The notes beneath the pieces were generated by a model. The model made no database searches, had not been told where the DNA came from, and was given only the letters and a program-made list of their open reading frames with translations. This document shows, piece after piece, positions 21,768 to 35,065 of a stretch of 64,000 bases of DNA (position 1 is its first letter; each line of letters starts with the position of its first letter). The stretch is from contig WBZZ01001092.1 of NCBI GenBank assembly GCA_019918135.1, forward strand, positions 1-64,000. The letters are read 5' to 3'. This DNA is from Paulinella micropora. Taxonomy: Eukaryota > Cercozoa > Imbricatea > Euglyphida > Paulinellidae. A program made the translations under genes and the position numbers.

Positions 21768-22368
21768 TATGTTAATAATAATAATAATACTAATACTAAT
21801 AATACTAATAATAGTGCTTCTCTGTCAATGGCTGATGCAAATCTGCACATGCGCCTCCATCGTCTCACCCGTGAGGGGAGTACGAAGAATTGACGATAGG
21901 CTCTAATGACACCCCCGCACGGGCAGTTCCAACACTTCCAGACGGACCGGTATGTTCAATGAAAATACTGGTGGCACCGACGGGAATCGAACTGGCGACA
22001 GGGCCCAGATGGTAGAACTTGACCACTGGGCTATCACGGTGTCTAATAATAATAATAATAATAATAATAATTATAATAATAGTGCTCTGTCAATGGCTGA
22101 TGCATTTCTGCACATGCGCCTCCATCGTCTCACCCGTGAGGGGAGTACGAAGAATTGACGATAAGCTCTAATGACACCCCCGCAAGGGCAGTTCCAACAC
22201 TTCCAGACGGGCCGGTATGTTCAATGAAAATACTGGTCCAGAAATAGACCGGTATGTTCAATGAAAATACTGGTGGCACCGACGGGAATCGAACTGGCGA
22301 CAGGGCCAAGATGGTAGAACTTGACCACTGGGCTATCACGGTGTCCAATAATAATTATAATAATAATA

Positions 22369-22399
<31 letters not shown>

Positions 22400-22971
22400 T
22401 TAAGAAAAATAATAATAATAATAATAATACTATATCTGAGGCGTACTGATGCAGCTAATGGCATATCCTCAACGGACATAAGCCTCCAATACCCTTGTTC
22501 GAGGTCCTCCACCCCCCCGTGTCAGTCTCTCGCTTGATGATCGGGGCCACCGATGGAGCTCCTGAGGGCAAGACTGCACTAAGCCGAGGTTATTCCGCAG
22601 TCCCAGCAACCTCTTGCAAGACGTCACCGAATGTGCAAGTGCATACACCAAGCGCGGTTGCTAGAGCTGCCTCGAAACCCCACCCATAACAATCTGGTGT
22701 CTGCTGGGTCCTGGGCTATCAACCAGCATATGCGGAGTTTAAGATCTTTTACGCGCGCAACGACCCTCCTCCCCAGCATCTACCACCAAAGGGTTATGAG
22801 TTGGCGTCACAGTTCAACGCCTTGAGGCCATTGGGCTGGAACTCTGTTTAGCAAGTGTGACTACGTTTTTTCATCGGGATTTCCCTCAAATATGATAATA
22901 ATAATGATAATAATAATATTAATGTTAATACTAATAACAATAATAATAAAAATAATACTAAAAATGATAGC

Positions 22972-23020
<49 letters not shown>

Positions 23021-23310
23021 GTGCTTCTCTGTCAATGGCTGATGCATTTCTGCACATGCGCCTCCATCGTCTCACCCGTGAGGGGAGTACGAAGAATTGA
23101 CGATAAGCTCTAATGACACCCCCGCAAGGGCAGTTCCAACACTTCCAGACGGGCCGGTATGTTCAATGAAAATACTGGTCCAGAAATAGACCGGTATGTT
23201 CAATGAAAATACTGGTGGCACCGACGGGAATCGAACTGGCGACAGGGCCAAGATGGTAGAACTTGACCACTGGGCTATCACGGTGTCCAATAATAATTAT
23301 AATAATAATA

Positions 23311-23354
<44 letters not shown>

Positions 23355-23893
23355 ATATCTGAGGCGTACTGATGCAGCTAATGGCATATCCTCAACGGAC
23401 ATAAGCCTCCAATACCCTTGTTCGAGGTCCTCCACCCCCCGTGTCAGTCTCTCGCTTGATGATCGGGGCCACCGATGGAGCTCCTGAGGGCAAGACTGCA
23501 CTAAGCCGAGGTTATTCCGCAGTCCCAGCAACCTCTTGCAAGACGTCACCGAATGTGCAAGTGCATACACCAAGCGCGGTTGCTAGAGCTGCCTCGAAAC
23601 CCCACCCATAACAATCTGGTGTCTGCTGGGTCCTGGGCTATCAACCAGCATATGCGGAGTTTAAGATCTTTTACGCGCGCAACGACCCTCCTCCCCAGCA
23701 TCTACCACCAAAGGGTTATGAGTTGGCGTCACAGTTCAACGCCTTGAGGCCATTGGGCTGGAACTCTGTTTAGCAAGTGTGACTACGTTTTTTCATCGGG
23801 ATTTCCCTCAAATATGATAATAATAATGATAATAATAATATTAATGTTAATACTAATAACAATAATAATAAAAATAATACTAAAAATGATAGC

Positions 23894-23957
<64 letters not shown>

Positions 23958-24224
23958 GTGCTTCTCTGTCAATGGCTGATGCATTTCTGCACATGCGCCT
24001 CCATCGTCTCACCCGTGAGGGGAGTACGAAGAATTGACGATAAGCTCTAATGACACCCCGCAAGGGCAGTTCCAACACTTCCAGACGGGCCGGTATGTTC
24101 AATGAAAATACTGGTCCAGAAATAGACCGGTATGTTCAATGAAAATACTGGTGGCACCGACGGGAATCGAACTGGCGACAGGGCCCAGATGGTAGAACTT
24201 GACCACTGGGCTATCACGGTGTCC

Positions 24225-24262
<38 letters not shown>

Positions 24263-24863
24263 TATGTTAATAATAATACTAATACTAATACTAATAATAC
24301 TAATAATAGTGCTTCTCTGTCAATGGCTGATGCAAATCTGCACATGCGCCTCCATCGTCTCACCCGTGAGGGGAGTACGAAGAATTGACGATAGGCTCTA
24401 ATGACACCCCCGCACGGGCAGTTCCAACACTTCCAGACGGACCGGTATGTTCAATGAAAATACTGGTGGCACCGACGGGAATCGAACTGGCGACAGGGCC
24501 CAGATGGTAGAACTTGACCACTGGGCTATCACGGTGTCTAATAATAATAATAATAATAATAATAATTATAATAATAGTGCTCTGTCAATGGCTGATGCAT
24601 TTCTGCACATGCGCCTCCATCGTCTCACCCGTGAGGGGAGTACGAAGAATTGACGATAAGCTCTAATGACACCCCCGCAAGGGCAGTTCCAACACTTCCA
24701 GACGGGCCGGTATGTTCAATGAAAATACTGGTCCAGAAATAGACCGGTATGTTCAATGAAAATACTGGTGGCACCGACGGGAATCGAACTGGCGACAGGG
24801 CCAAGATGGTAGAACTTGACCACTGGGCTATCACGGTGTCCAATAATAATTATAATAATAATA

Positions 24864-24894
<31 letters not shown>

Positions 24895-25466
24895 TTAAGA
24901 AAAATAATAATAATAATAATAATACTATATCTGAGGCGTACTGATGCAGCTAATGGCATATCCTCAACGGACATAAGCCTCCAATACCCTTGTTCGAGGT
25001 CCTCCACCCCCCCGTGTCAGTCTCTCGCTTGATGATCGGGGCCACCGATGGAGCTCCTGAGGGCAAGACTGCACTAAGCCGAGGTTATTCCGCAGTCCCA
25101 GCAACCTCTTGCAAGACGTCACCGAATGTGCAAGTGCATACACCAAGCGCGGTTGCTAGAGCTGCCTCGAAACCCCACCCATAACAATCTGGTGTCTGCT
25201 GGGTCCTGGGCTATCAACCAGCATATGCGGAGTTTAAGATCTTTTACGCGCGCAACGACCCTCCTCCCCAGCATCTACCACCAAAGGGTTATGAGTTGGC
25301 GTCACAGTTCAACGCCTTGAGGCCATTGGGCTGGAACTCTGTTTAGCAAGTGTGACTACGTTTTTTCATCGGGATTTCCCTCAAATATGATAATAATAAT
25401 GATAATAATAATATTAATGTTAATACTAATAACAATAATAATAAAAATAATACTAAAAATGATAGC

Positions 25467-25521
<55 letters not shown>

Positions 25522-25789
25522 GTGCTTCTCTGTCAATGGCTGATGCATTTCTGCACATGCGCCTCCATCGTCTCACCCGTGAGGGGAGTACGAAGAATTG
25601 ACGATAAGCTCTAATGACACCCCCGCAAGGGCAGTTCCAACACTTCCAGACGGGCCGGTATGTTCAATGAAAATACTGGTCCAGAAATAGACCGGTATGT
25701 TCAATGAAAATACTGGTGGCACCGACGGGAATCGAACTGGCGACAGGGCCCAGATGGTAGAACTTGACCACTGGGCTATCACGGTGTCC

Positions 25790-25834
<45 letters not shown>

Positions 25835-26106
25835 TTAATAATAATAATAATACTAATACTAATAATACTAATAATAGTGCTTCTCTGTCAATGGCTGATG
25901 CAAATCTGCACATGCGCCTCCATCGTCTCACCCGTGAGGGGAGTACGAAGAATTGACGATAGGCTCTAATGACACCCCCGCACGGGCAGTTCCAACACTT
26001 CCAGACGGACCGGTATGTTCAATGAAAATACTGGTGGCACCGACGGGAATCGAACTGGCGACAGGGCCCAGATGGTAGAACTTGACCACTGGGCTATCAC
26101 GGTGTC

Positions 26107-26159
<53 letters not shown>

Positions 26160-26446
26160 GTGCTCTGTCAATGGCTGATGCATTTCTGCACATGCGCCTC
26201 CATCGTCTCACCCGTGAGGGGAGTACGAAGAATTGACGATAAGCTCTAATGACACCCCCGCAAGGGCAGTTCCAACACTTCCAGACGGGCCGGTATGTTC
26301 AATGAAAATACTGGTCCAGAAATAGACCGGTATGTTCAATGAAAATACTGGTGGCACCGACGGGAATCGAACTGGCGACAGGGCCAAGATGGTAGAACTT
26401 GACCACTGGGCTATCACGGTGTCCAATAATAATTATAATAATAATA

Positions 26447-26477
<31 letters not shown>

Positions 26478-27066
26478 TTAAGAAAAATAATAATAATAAT
26501 AATAATACTATATCTGAGGCGTACTGATGCAGCTAATGGCATATCCTCAACGAACATAAGCCTCCAATACCCTTGTTCGAGGTCCTCCACCCCCCCGTGT
26601 CAGTCTCTCGCTTGATGATCGGGGCCACCGATGGAGCTCCTGAGGGCAAGACTGCACTAAGCCGAGGTTATTCCGCAGTCCCAGCAACCTCTTGCAAGAC
26701 GTCACCGAATGTGCAAGTGCATACACCAAGCGCGGTTGCTAGAGCTGCCTCGAAACCCCACCCATAACAATCTGGTGTCTGCTGGGTCCTGGGCTATCAA
26801 CCAGCATATGCGGAGTTTAAGATCTTTTACGCGCGCAACGACCCTCCTCCCCAGCATCTACCACCAAAGGGTTATGAGTTGGCGTCACAGTTCAACGCCT
26901 TGAGGCCATTGGGCTGGAACTCTGTTTAGCAAGTGTGACTACGTTTTTTCATCGGGATTTCCCTCAAATATGATAATAATAATGATAATAATAATATTAA
27001 TGTTAATACTAATAACAATAATAATAAAAATAATACTAAAAATGATAGCAATAATAATAATAATAA

Positions 27067-27103
<37 letters not shown>

Positions 27104-27371
27104 GTGCTTCTCTGTCAATGGCTGATGCATTTCTGCACATGCGCCTCCATCGTCTCACCCGTGAGGGGAGTACGAAGAATTGACGATAAGCTCTAATGAC
27201 ACCCCCGCAAGGGCAGTTCCAACACTTCCAGACGGGCCGGTATGTTCAATGAAAATACTGGTCCAGAAATAGACCGGTATGTTCAATGAAAATACTGGTG
27301 GCACCGACGGGAATCGAACTGGCGACAGGGCCCAGATGGTAGAACTTGACCACTGGGCTATCACGGTGTCC

Positions 27372-27418
<47 letters not shown>

Positions 27419-27694
27419 TATGTTAATAATAATAATAATACTAATACTAATAATACTAATAATAGTGCTTCTCTGTCAATGGCTGATGCAAATCTGCACA
27501 TGCGCCTCCATCGTCTCACCCGTGAGGGGAGTACGAAGAATTGACGATAGGCTCTAATGACACCCCCGCACGGGCAGTTCCAACACTTCCAGACGGACCG
27601 GTATGTTCAATGAAAATACTGGTGGCACCGACGGGAATCGAACTGGCGACAGGGCCCAGATGGTAGAACTTGACCACTGGGCTATCACGGTGTC

Positions 27695-27741
<47 letters not shown>

Positions 27742-28028
27742 GTGCTCTGTCAATGGCTGATGCATTTCTGCACATGCGCCTCCATCGTCTCACCCGTGAG
27801 GGGAGTACGAAGAATTGACGATAAGCTCTAATGACACCCCCGCAAGGGCAGTTCCAACACTTCCAGACGGGCCGGTATGTTCAATGAAAATACTGGTCCA
27901 GAAATAGACCGGTATGTTCAATGAAAATACTGGTGGCACCGACGGGAATCGAACTGGCGACAGGGCCAAGATGGTAGAACTTGACCACTGGGCTATCACG
28001 GTGTCCAATAATAATTATAATAATAATA

Positions 28029-28075
<47 letters not shown>

Positions 28076-28615
28076 ATATCTGAGGCGTACTGATGCAGCT
28101 AATGGCATATCCTCAACGGACATAAGCCTCCAATACCCTTGTTCGAGGTCCTCCACCCCCCCGTGTCAGTCTCTCGCTTGATGATCGGGGCCACCGATGG
28201 AGCTCCTGAGGGCAAGACTGCACTAAGCCGAGGTTATTCCGCAGTCCCAGCAACCTCTTGCAAGACGTCACCGAATGTGCAAGTGCATACACCAAGCGCG
28301 GTTGCTAGAGCTGCCTCGAAACCCCACCCATAACAATCTGGTGTCTGCTGGGTCCTGGGCTATCAACCAGCATATGCGGAGTTTAAGATCTTTTACGCGC
28401 GCAACGACCCTCCTCCCCAGCATCTACCACCAAAGGGTTATGAGTTGGCGTCACAGTTCAACGCCTTGAGGCCATTGGGCTGGAACTCTGTTTAGCAAGT
28501 GTGACTACGTTTTTTCATCGGGATTTCCCTCAAATATGATAATAATAATGATAATAATAATATTAATGTTAATACTAATAACAATAATAATAAAAATAAT
28601 ACTAAAAATGATAGC

Positions 28616-28679
<64 letters not shown>

Positions 28680-28947
28680 GTGCTTCTCTGTCAATGGCTG
28701 ATGCATTTCTGCACATGCGCCTCCATCGTCTCACCCGTGAGGGGAGTACGAAGAATTGACGATAAGCTCTAATGACACCCCCGCAAGGGCAGTTCCAACA
28801 CTTCCAGACGGGCCGGTATGTTCAATGAAAATACTGGTCCAGAAATAGACCGGTATGTTCAATGAAAATACTGGTGGCACCGACGGGAATCGAACTGGCG
28901 ACAGGGCCCAGATGGTAGAACTTGACCACTGGGCTATCACGGTGTCC

Positions 28948-28985
<38 letters not shown>

Positions 28986-29261
28986 TATGTTAATAATAAT
29001 AATAATACTAATACTAATAATACTAATAATAGTGCTTCTCTGTCAATGGCTGATGCAAATCTGCACATGCGCCTCCATCGTCTCACCCGTGAGGGGAGTA
29101 CGAAGAATTGACGATAGGCTCTAATGACACCCCCGCACGGGCAGTTCCAACACTTCCAGACGGACCGGTATGTTCAATGAAAATACTGGTGGCACCGACG
29201 GGAATCGAACTGGCGACAGGGCCCAGATGGTAGAACTTGACCACTGGGCTATCACGGTGTC

Positions 29262-29323
<62 letters not shown>

Positions 29324-29610
29324 GTGCTCTGTCAATGGCTGATGCATTTCTGCACATGCGCCTCCATCGTCTCACCCGTGAGGGGAGTACGAAGAATTGA
29401 CGATAAGCTCTAATGACACCCCCGCAAGGGCAGTTCCAACACTTCCAGACGGGCCGGTATGTTCAATGAAAATACTGGTCCAGAAATAGACCGGTATGTT
29501 CAATGAAAATACTGGTGGCACCGACGGGAATCGAACTGGCGACAGGGCCAAGATGGTAGAACTTGACCACTGGGCTATCACGGTGTCCAATAATAATTAT
29601 AATAATAATA

Positions 29611-29657
<47 letters not shown>

Positions 29658-30197
29658 ATATCTGAGGCGTACTGATGCAGCTAATGGCATATCCTCAACG
29701 GACATAAGCCTCCAATACCCTTGTTCGAGGTCCTCCACCCCCCCGTGTCAGTCTCTCGCTTGATGATCGGGGCCACCGATGGAGCTCCTGAGGGCAAGAC
29801 TGCACTAAGCCGAGGTTATTCCGCAGTCCCAGCAACCTCTTGCAAGACGTCACCGAATGTGCAAGTGCATACACCAAGCGCGGTTGCTAGAGCTGCCTCG
29901 AAACCCCACCCATAACAATCTGGTGTCTGCTGGGTCCTGGGCTATCAACCAGCATATGCGGAGTTTAAGATCTTTTACGCGCGCAACGACCCTCCTCCCC
30001 AGCATCTACCACCAAAGGGTTATGAGTTGGCGTCACAGTTCAACGCCTTGAGGCCATTTGGCTGGAACTCTGTTTAGCAAGTGTGACTACGTTTTTTCAT
30101 CGGGATTTCCCTCAAATATGATAATAATAATGATAATAATAATATTAATGTTAATACTAATAACAATAATAATAAAAATAATACTAAAAATGATAGC

Positions 30198-30255
<58 letters not shown>

Positions 30256-30523
30256 GTGCTTCTCTGTCAATGGCTGATGCATTTCTGCACATGCGCCTCC
30301 ATCGTCTCACCCGTGAGGGGAGTACGAAGAATTGACGATAAGCTCTAATGACACCCCCGCAAGGGCAGTTCCAACACTTCCAGACGGGCCGGTATGTTCA
30401 ATGAAAATACTGGTCCAGAAATAGACCGGTATGTTCAATGAAAATACTGGTGGCACCGACGGGAATCGAACTGGCGACAGGGCCCAGATGGTAGAACTTG
30501 ACCACTGGGCTATCACGGTGTCC

Positions 30524-30558
<35 letters not shown>

Positions 30559-31159
30559 TATGTTAATAATAATAATAATACTAATACTAATAATACTAAT
30601 AATAGTGCTTCTCTGTCAATGGCTGATGCAAATCTGCACATGCGCCTCCATCGTCTCACCCGTGAGGGGAGTACGAAGAATTGACGATAGGCTCTAATGA
30701 CACCCCCGCACGGGCAGTTCCAACACTTCCAGACGGACCGGTATGTTCAATGAAAATACTGGTGGCACCGACGGGAATCGAACTGGCGACAGGGCCCAGA
30801 TGGTAGAACTTGACCACTGGGCTATCACGGTGTCTAATAATAATAATAATAATAATAATAATTATAATAATAGTGCTCTGTCAATGGCTGATGCATTTCT
30901 GCACATGCGCCTCCATCGTCTCACCCGTGAGGGGAGTACGAAGAATTGACGATAAGCTCTAATGACACCCCCGCAAGGGCAGTTCCAACACTTCCAGACG
31001 GGCCGGTATGTTCAATGAAAATACTGGTCCAGAAATAGACCGGTATGTTCAATGAAAATACTGGTGGCACCGACGGGAATCGAACTGGCGACAGGGCCAA
31101 GATGGTAGAACTTGACCACTGGGCTATCACGGTGTCCAATAATAATTATAATAATAATA

Positions 31160-31190
<31 letters not shown>

Positions 31191-31762
31191 TTAAGAAAAA
31201 TAATAATAATAATAATAATACTATATCTGAGGCGTACTGATGCAGCTAATGGCATATCCTCAACGGACATAAGCCTCCAATACCCTTGTTCGAGGTCCTC
31301 CACCCCCCCGTGTCAGTCTCTCGCTTGATGATCGGGGCCACCGATGGAGCTCCTGAGGGCAAGACTGCACTAAGCCGAGGTTATTCCGCAGTCCCAGCAA
31401 CCTCTTGCAAGACGTCACCGAATGTGCAAGTGCATACACCAAGCGCGGTTGCTAGAGCTGCCTCGAAACCCCACCCATAACAATCTGGTGTCTGCTGGGT
31501 CCTGGGCTATCAACCAGCATATGCGGAGTTTAAGATCTTTTACGCGCGCAACGACCCTCCTCCCCAGCATCTACCACCAAAGGGTTATGAGTTGGCGTCA
31601 CAGTTCAACGCCTTGAGGCCATTGGGCTGGAACTCTGTTTAGCAAGTGTGACTACGTTTTTTCATCGGGATTTCCCTCAAATATGATAATAATAATGATA
31701 ATAATAATATTAATGTTAATACTAATAACAATAATAATAAAAATAATACTAAAAATGATAGC

Positions 31763-31823
<61 letters not shown>

Positions 31824-32225
31824 GTGCTTCTCTGTCAATGGCTGATGCATTTCTGCACATGCGCCTCCATCGTCTCACCCGTGAGGGGAGTACGAAGAAT
31901 TGACGATAAGCTCTAACGACACCCCCGCAAGGGCAGTTCCAACACTTCCAGACGGGCCGGTATGTTCAATGAAAATACTGGTCCAGAAATAGACCGGTAT
32001 GTTCAATGAAAATACTGGTGGCACCGACGGGAATCGAACTGGCGACAGGGCCCAGATGGCAGAACTTGACCACTGGGCTATCACGGTGTCCATAATAATA
32101 ATAATAATAATAATAATAATAGTGCTTCTCTGTCAATGGCTGATGCATTTCTGCACATGCGCCTCCATCAATAATAATAATAATAATAATAAAAATAATA
32201 GTAATAAATAATACTAATAATAATA

Positions 32226-32463
32226 GTGCTTCTCTGTCAATGGCGAATGCATTTCTGCACATGTGCCTCCATCGTCTCACCCGCGAGGGGAGTACGAAGA
32301 TTTGACGATAGGCTCTACTTACACCCCCGCAAGCAGCTCCAAGCCTTCCAGACAGACCAATACTTTCAAAGAAAATATCTTTTGAAAATACTGGCACCGA
32401 CGGGAATCGAACTGGCGACAGGTCCCATATGGTAGACCTTAACCACTGGGCTATCGCGGTGCC
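32226..32463 (-). mobile_element. Diverged SINE copy outside the array
   Basis: Same family, many substitutions, no internal duplication. Its head reads GGCACCGCGATAGCCCAGTG...GTTCGATTCCCGTCGGTGCC, in which 5' GGCACCG pairs perfectly with 3' CGGTGCC like a tRNA acceptor stem. This suggests an older copy closer to the tRNA ancestor. A truncated relative lies at 32122-32169. Confidence 0.75.
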
Positions 32464-32543
<80 letters not shown>

Positions 32544-32643
32544 TAATAATGATAATCGTGATATTAACAATACTAATACTAATAATAAGAATACTAATAA
32601 TACTAATACAAATACTAATACAAATACTAATAATGATAGCACA

Positions 32644-32675
<32 letters not shown>

Positions 32676-32703
32676 TCATAATAACAATAACAATAATAAT
32701 AAT

Positions 32704-32745
<42 letters not shown>

Positions 32746-32765
32746 TAATAATAGATAGATAGAAT
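32464..32765. repeat. AAT/ACT/AAC compound microsatellite ending in GATA
   Basis: (AAT)n for about 80 bp, then AATACTAAT, AACAATAAT and AGATAGATAG stretches. The long open frames here are poly-Ile, poly-Leu or poly-Asn readings of the repeat, not genes. Confidence 0.9.
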
Positions 32766-32841
32766 CATTAGATAGATAGATCATAGCTTAGGTAGTGATT
32801 ATCCTGTTGAAATAACTCCGCGGAGTGATTTCCAAGGTACT

Positions 32842-32982
32842 TGACGCTGGTAAATATAGCATTCAGCAGCTGCAGGCAATGACCAGGGTAATAACTATCG
32901 TACTTATCTTGAGGGGGCGAAGTATTATTACCCTGGTCATATGCATTGCCTGCAGCTGCTGGATGCTATATTTACCAGCGTC
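32842..32982. repeat. Imperfect hairpin repeat, copy 1
   Basis: The left arm GACGCTGGTAAATATAGCAT...CAGCAGCTGCAGGCAATG...ACCAGGGTAATAA is complementary to the right arm TTACCCTGGTCAT...GCATTGCCTGCAGCTGCTGG...TATATTTACCAGCGTC. The loop reads CTTGAGGGGGC. About 140 bp in total; would fold into a long stem. Related to copy 2 at 33021-33178. Confidence 0.75.
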
Positions 32983-33020
32983 ATTACCAGGGAAAATACC
33001 AGAGTAATTTCCAGGGTACT

Positions 33021-33178
33021 TAAACTAGTATGACACTGGTAAATATAGCACCCAGGAGCTGCAGGCAATGACCAGGGTAATAACTATCGGGTTTGTCTTG
33101 AGGGGGCTAAGTATTGTTACCCTGGTCATTTCCTGCAGCTGCTGGATGCTATATTTACCAGCGTCATACCAGTAAGCA
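33021..33178. repeat. Imperfect hairpin repeat, copy 2
   Basis: Same arms and loop (CTTGAGGGGGCTAAGTATTG) as the preceding hairpin, with outer pairing of ACTAGTATGACACTGGT against ACCAGCGTCATACCAGT. The two copies lie in tandem, about 40 bp apart. Confidence 0.75.
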
Positions 33179-33189
33179 CCCTGAGTGGA

Positions 33190-33412
33190 AACCGCTCCGG
33201 TATATGAGAGAGAGAGACTCTGAGAGAGAGATAGACAGATAGAGATATACATACATACATATATATATACCTTTGTGTGTATGCATGTATGAATGAATGA
33301 ACGTATGTACGTATGTATACTATGTTATGAATGCAATGCAATTTATGTATATTATGTATGTATGCACGTATCATTGTATGTATGTATACACATACATGTA
33401 GTAGTAGACGCT

Positions 33413-33488
<76 letters not shown>

Positions 33489-33790
33489 GTAGCAGTAGCA
33501 GTAGTAATGATAGTAATGGTAGTAGTAGTAGTAGTAGTAATGTATGCATGTGTATGTATGTATGTAGATATGGGTTATTGCCTTTTATGTAGATTTGTTT
33601 GTGTGTGTTTATTTTTTTATTTTATTTTATTGTATTTTATGTTTTTATGTATGTATGTATGTATGTTTTGTGTTTATTTGTCCTTTTCTTCTTTCTTTCC
33701 TAAGCATGTGTATGTCTGTATATATGTATGTAGATATGGGTTATTACATTTTTTTTTGTTTATTTATTTTTATTTTATTATTATTATATT
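33190..33790. repeat. Low-complexity GA, ATGT and GTA arrays
   Basis: Includes (GA)n near 33205-33240 and 33455-33485, (GTA)n near 33415-33455, ATGTATGT-rich DNA and T-rich runs. A module TATGTAGATATGGGTTATT recurs near 33565 and 33730, inverted near 34220, and again near 37690. No gene. Confidence 0.8.
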
Positions 33791-34057
33791 GGACACCGTG
33801 ATAGCCCAGTGGTCAAGTTCTACCATCTGGGCCCTGTCGCCAGTTCGATTCCCGTCGGTGCCACCAGTATTTTCATTGAACATACCGATCCGTCTGGACC
33901 AGTATTTTCATTGAACATACCGGCCCGTCTGGAAGTGTTGGAACTGCCCTTGCGGGGGTGTCATTAGAGCTTGTCGTCAATTCTTCGTACTCCCCTCACG
34001 GGTGAGACGATGGAGGCGCATGTGCAGAAATGCATCAGCCATTGACAGAGAAGCACT
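33791..34057 (+). mobile_element. tRNA-like SINE, solitary plus-strand copy
   Basis: A complete copy outside the array, in opposite orientation. Box A TAGCCCAGTGG lies at 33802-33812 and box B GTTCGATTC at 33843-33851, 41 nt apart start to start. The internal duplication is present. The tail ends AGAAGCACTATTATTATTAT. Flanking sequence before the head is also TTATTATATT, so insertion into or generation of ATT repeats is likely. Confidence 0.85.
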
Positions 34058-34339
34058 ATTATTATTATAAATATTATTATTATTGGTTTTTATGTATTAG
34101 TATGTATGTATGCATATATATGTATGTAATGGATGTAAAATGTATGTATGTATGTTTTGTGTTTATTTGTTCTTTATATATATATAATAATCATAATAAT
34201 AATAATAAACAAAGGAAAAAAATGTAATAACCCATATCTACATACATACATACAAAATATATATATATATATGTGTGTGTGTGTATGTTTTGGGTTTATT
34301 TTTCTTTTGATATATAATAATAATAATGATGATAATAAT
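34058..34339. repeat. AT-rich low complexity
   Basis: ATGTATGT, ATATATAT, GTGTGT and AATAAT runs; no gene. Confidence 0.75.
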
Positions 34340-34756
34340 AATAATAATGCAGAACTGAGAGAGAGAGAGGGAGGGGGGGAGGGGGGGGGGGATGGAGGAA
34401 GAAAGAGAAAGAGAGAGATGACCTTGTTCTGCAAGTGCTTCATATGCAGATCTGAGAGAGAGAGAGAGAGAGAGAGGAGGGAGGGGGGGGGGGGGGGGCG
34501 GGAGGAAGAAAGAGAAAGAGAGAGGAGACCTTCTTCATCAAATGCCTCATGCAGCTCTGAGAGAGAGAGAGAGAGAGGAGGGGAGGGGGGGGGGGGGGGG
34601 AAGGGAGGAAGAAAGAGAAAGAGAGAGACCTTTCTTCAGCAAGTGCTTCATATGCAGATCTGAGAGAGAGAGAGAGGAGGGAAGGGGGGGGGGGGGGGAT
34701 GGAGGGAGGAAGAAAGAGAAAGAGAGAGATGACCTTGTTCAGCAAGTGCTTCATTA
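34340..34756. repeat. Purine minisatellite, left block (about 100-bp units)
   Basis: Four units, each running (GA)n, G-run, AAGAAAGAGAAAGAGAGA, then a conserved ACCTTGTTCAGCAAGTGCTTCATATGCAGATCTGA-like segment (conserved core AGTGCTTCATATGCAGATCT). The same unit resumes at 37080 after the CTA array. Confidence 0.85.
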
Positions 34757-35033
34757 GCAAGTGCTACTACTACTACTACTATTACTCTAACGCTTACTAC
34801 TACTACTACTACTGCTATTACTCTAACTCTTACTACTACTACTACTACTATTACTCTAAAAGTCTTACTACTACTACTACCATTATTCTAAGTCTTACTA
34901 CTACTACCACTACTACTATTACTCTAACTCTTACTACTGCTACTGCTACTCCTATTACTCTAACTCTTACTGCTACTATTACTATTACTCAAACTCTTAC
35001 TGTTTATACTACCACTACTATCACTCTAACTCT

Positions 35034-35065
<32 letters not shown>

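Larger units (their letters stand above)
17989..32169. repeat. Higher-order tandem array of SINE-bearing units, period about 1.57 kb
   Basis: The same module order repeats along the array: SINE copy A, AAT run, SINE copy B (GCAAATCTG variant without the internal duplication), AAT run, SINE copy C (GCCAAGATGG variant), AAT/GAT run, 460-bp module, AAT run. Nine 460-bp modules start near 19280, 20857, 22428, 23350, 24923, 26506, 28072, 29654 and 31219. Successive spacings are about 1577, 1571, 922, 1573, 1583, 1566, 1582 and 1565 bp. The short unit lacks about 650 bp (roughly one SINE pair). About 26 SINE copies are inside. Units are nearly identical except in microsatellite length, so amplification was recent. 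Confidence 0.9.

Noticed and set aside
17989-32169. Regular spacing that at first resembles a CRISPR array
   Set aside because: Repeat units are hundreds of bases long, spacers are AAT microsatellites, no cas genes, and the DNA is clearly eukaryotic.
31966-32784. 272-codon minus-strand open frame
   Set aside because: It is made of poly-Leu and poly-Ile from AAT microsatellites joined to two SINE copies; no protein content.
33791-33865. Functional tRNA gene
   Set aside because: Box A and B are present, but the T- and D-arms pair poorly and the unit continues into a SINE body with an (ATT)n tail.
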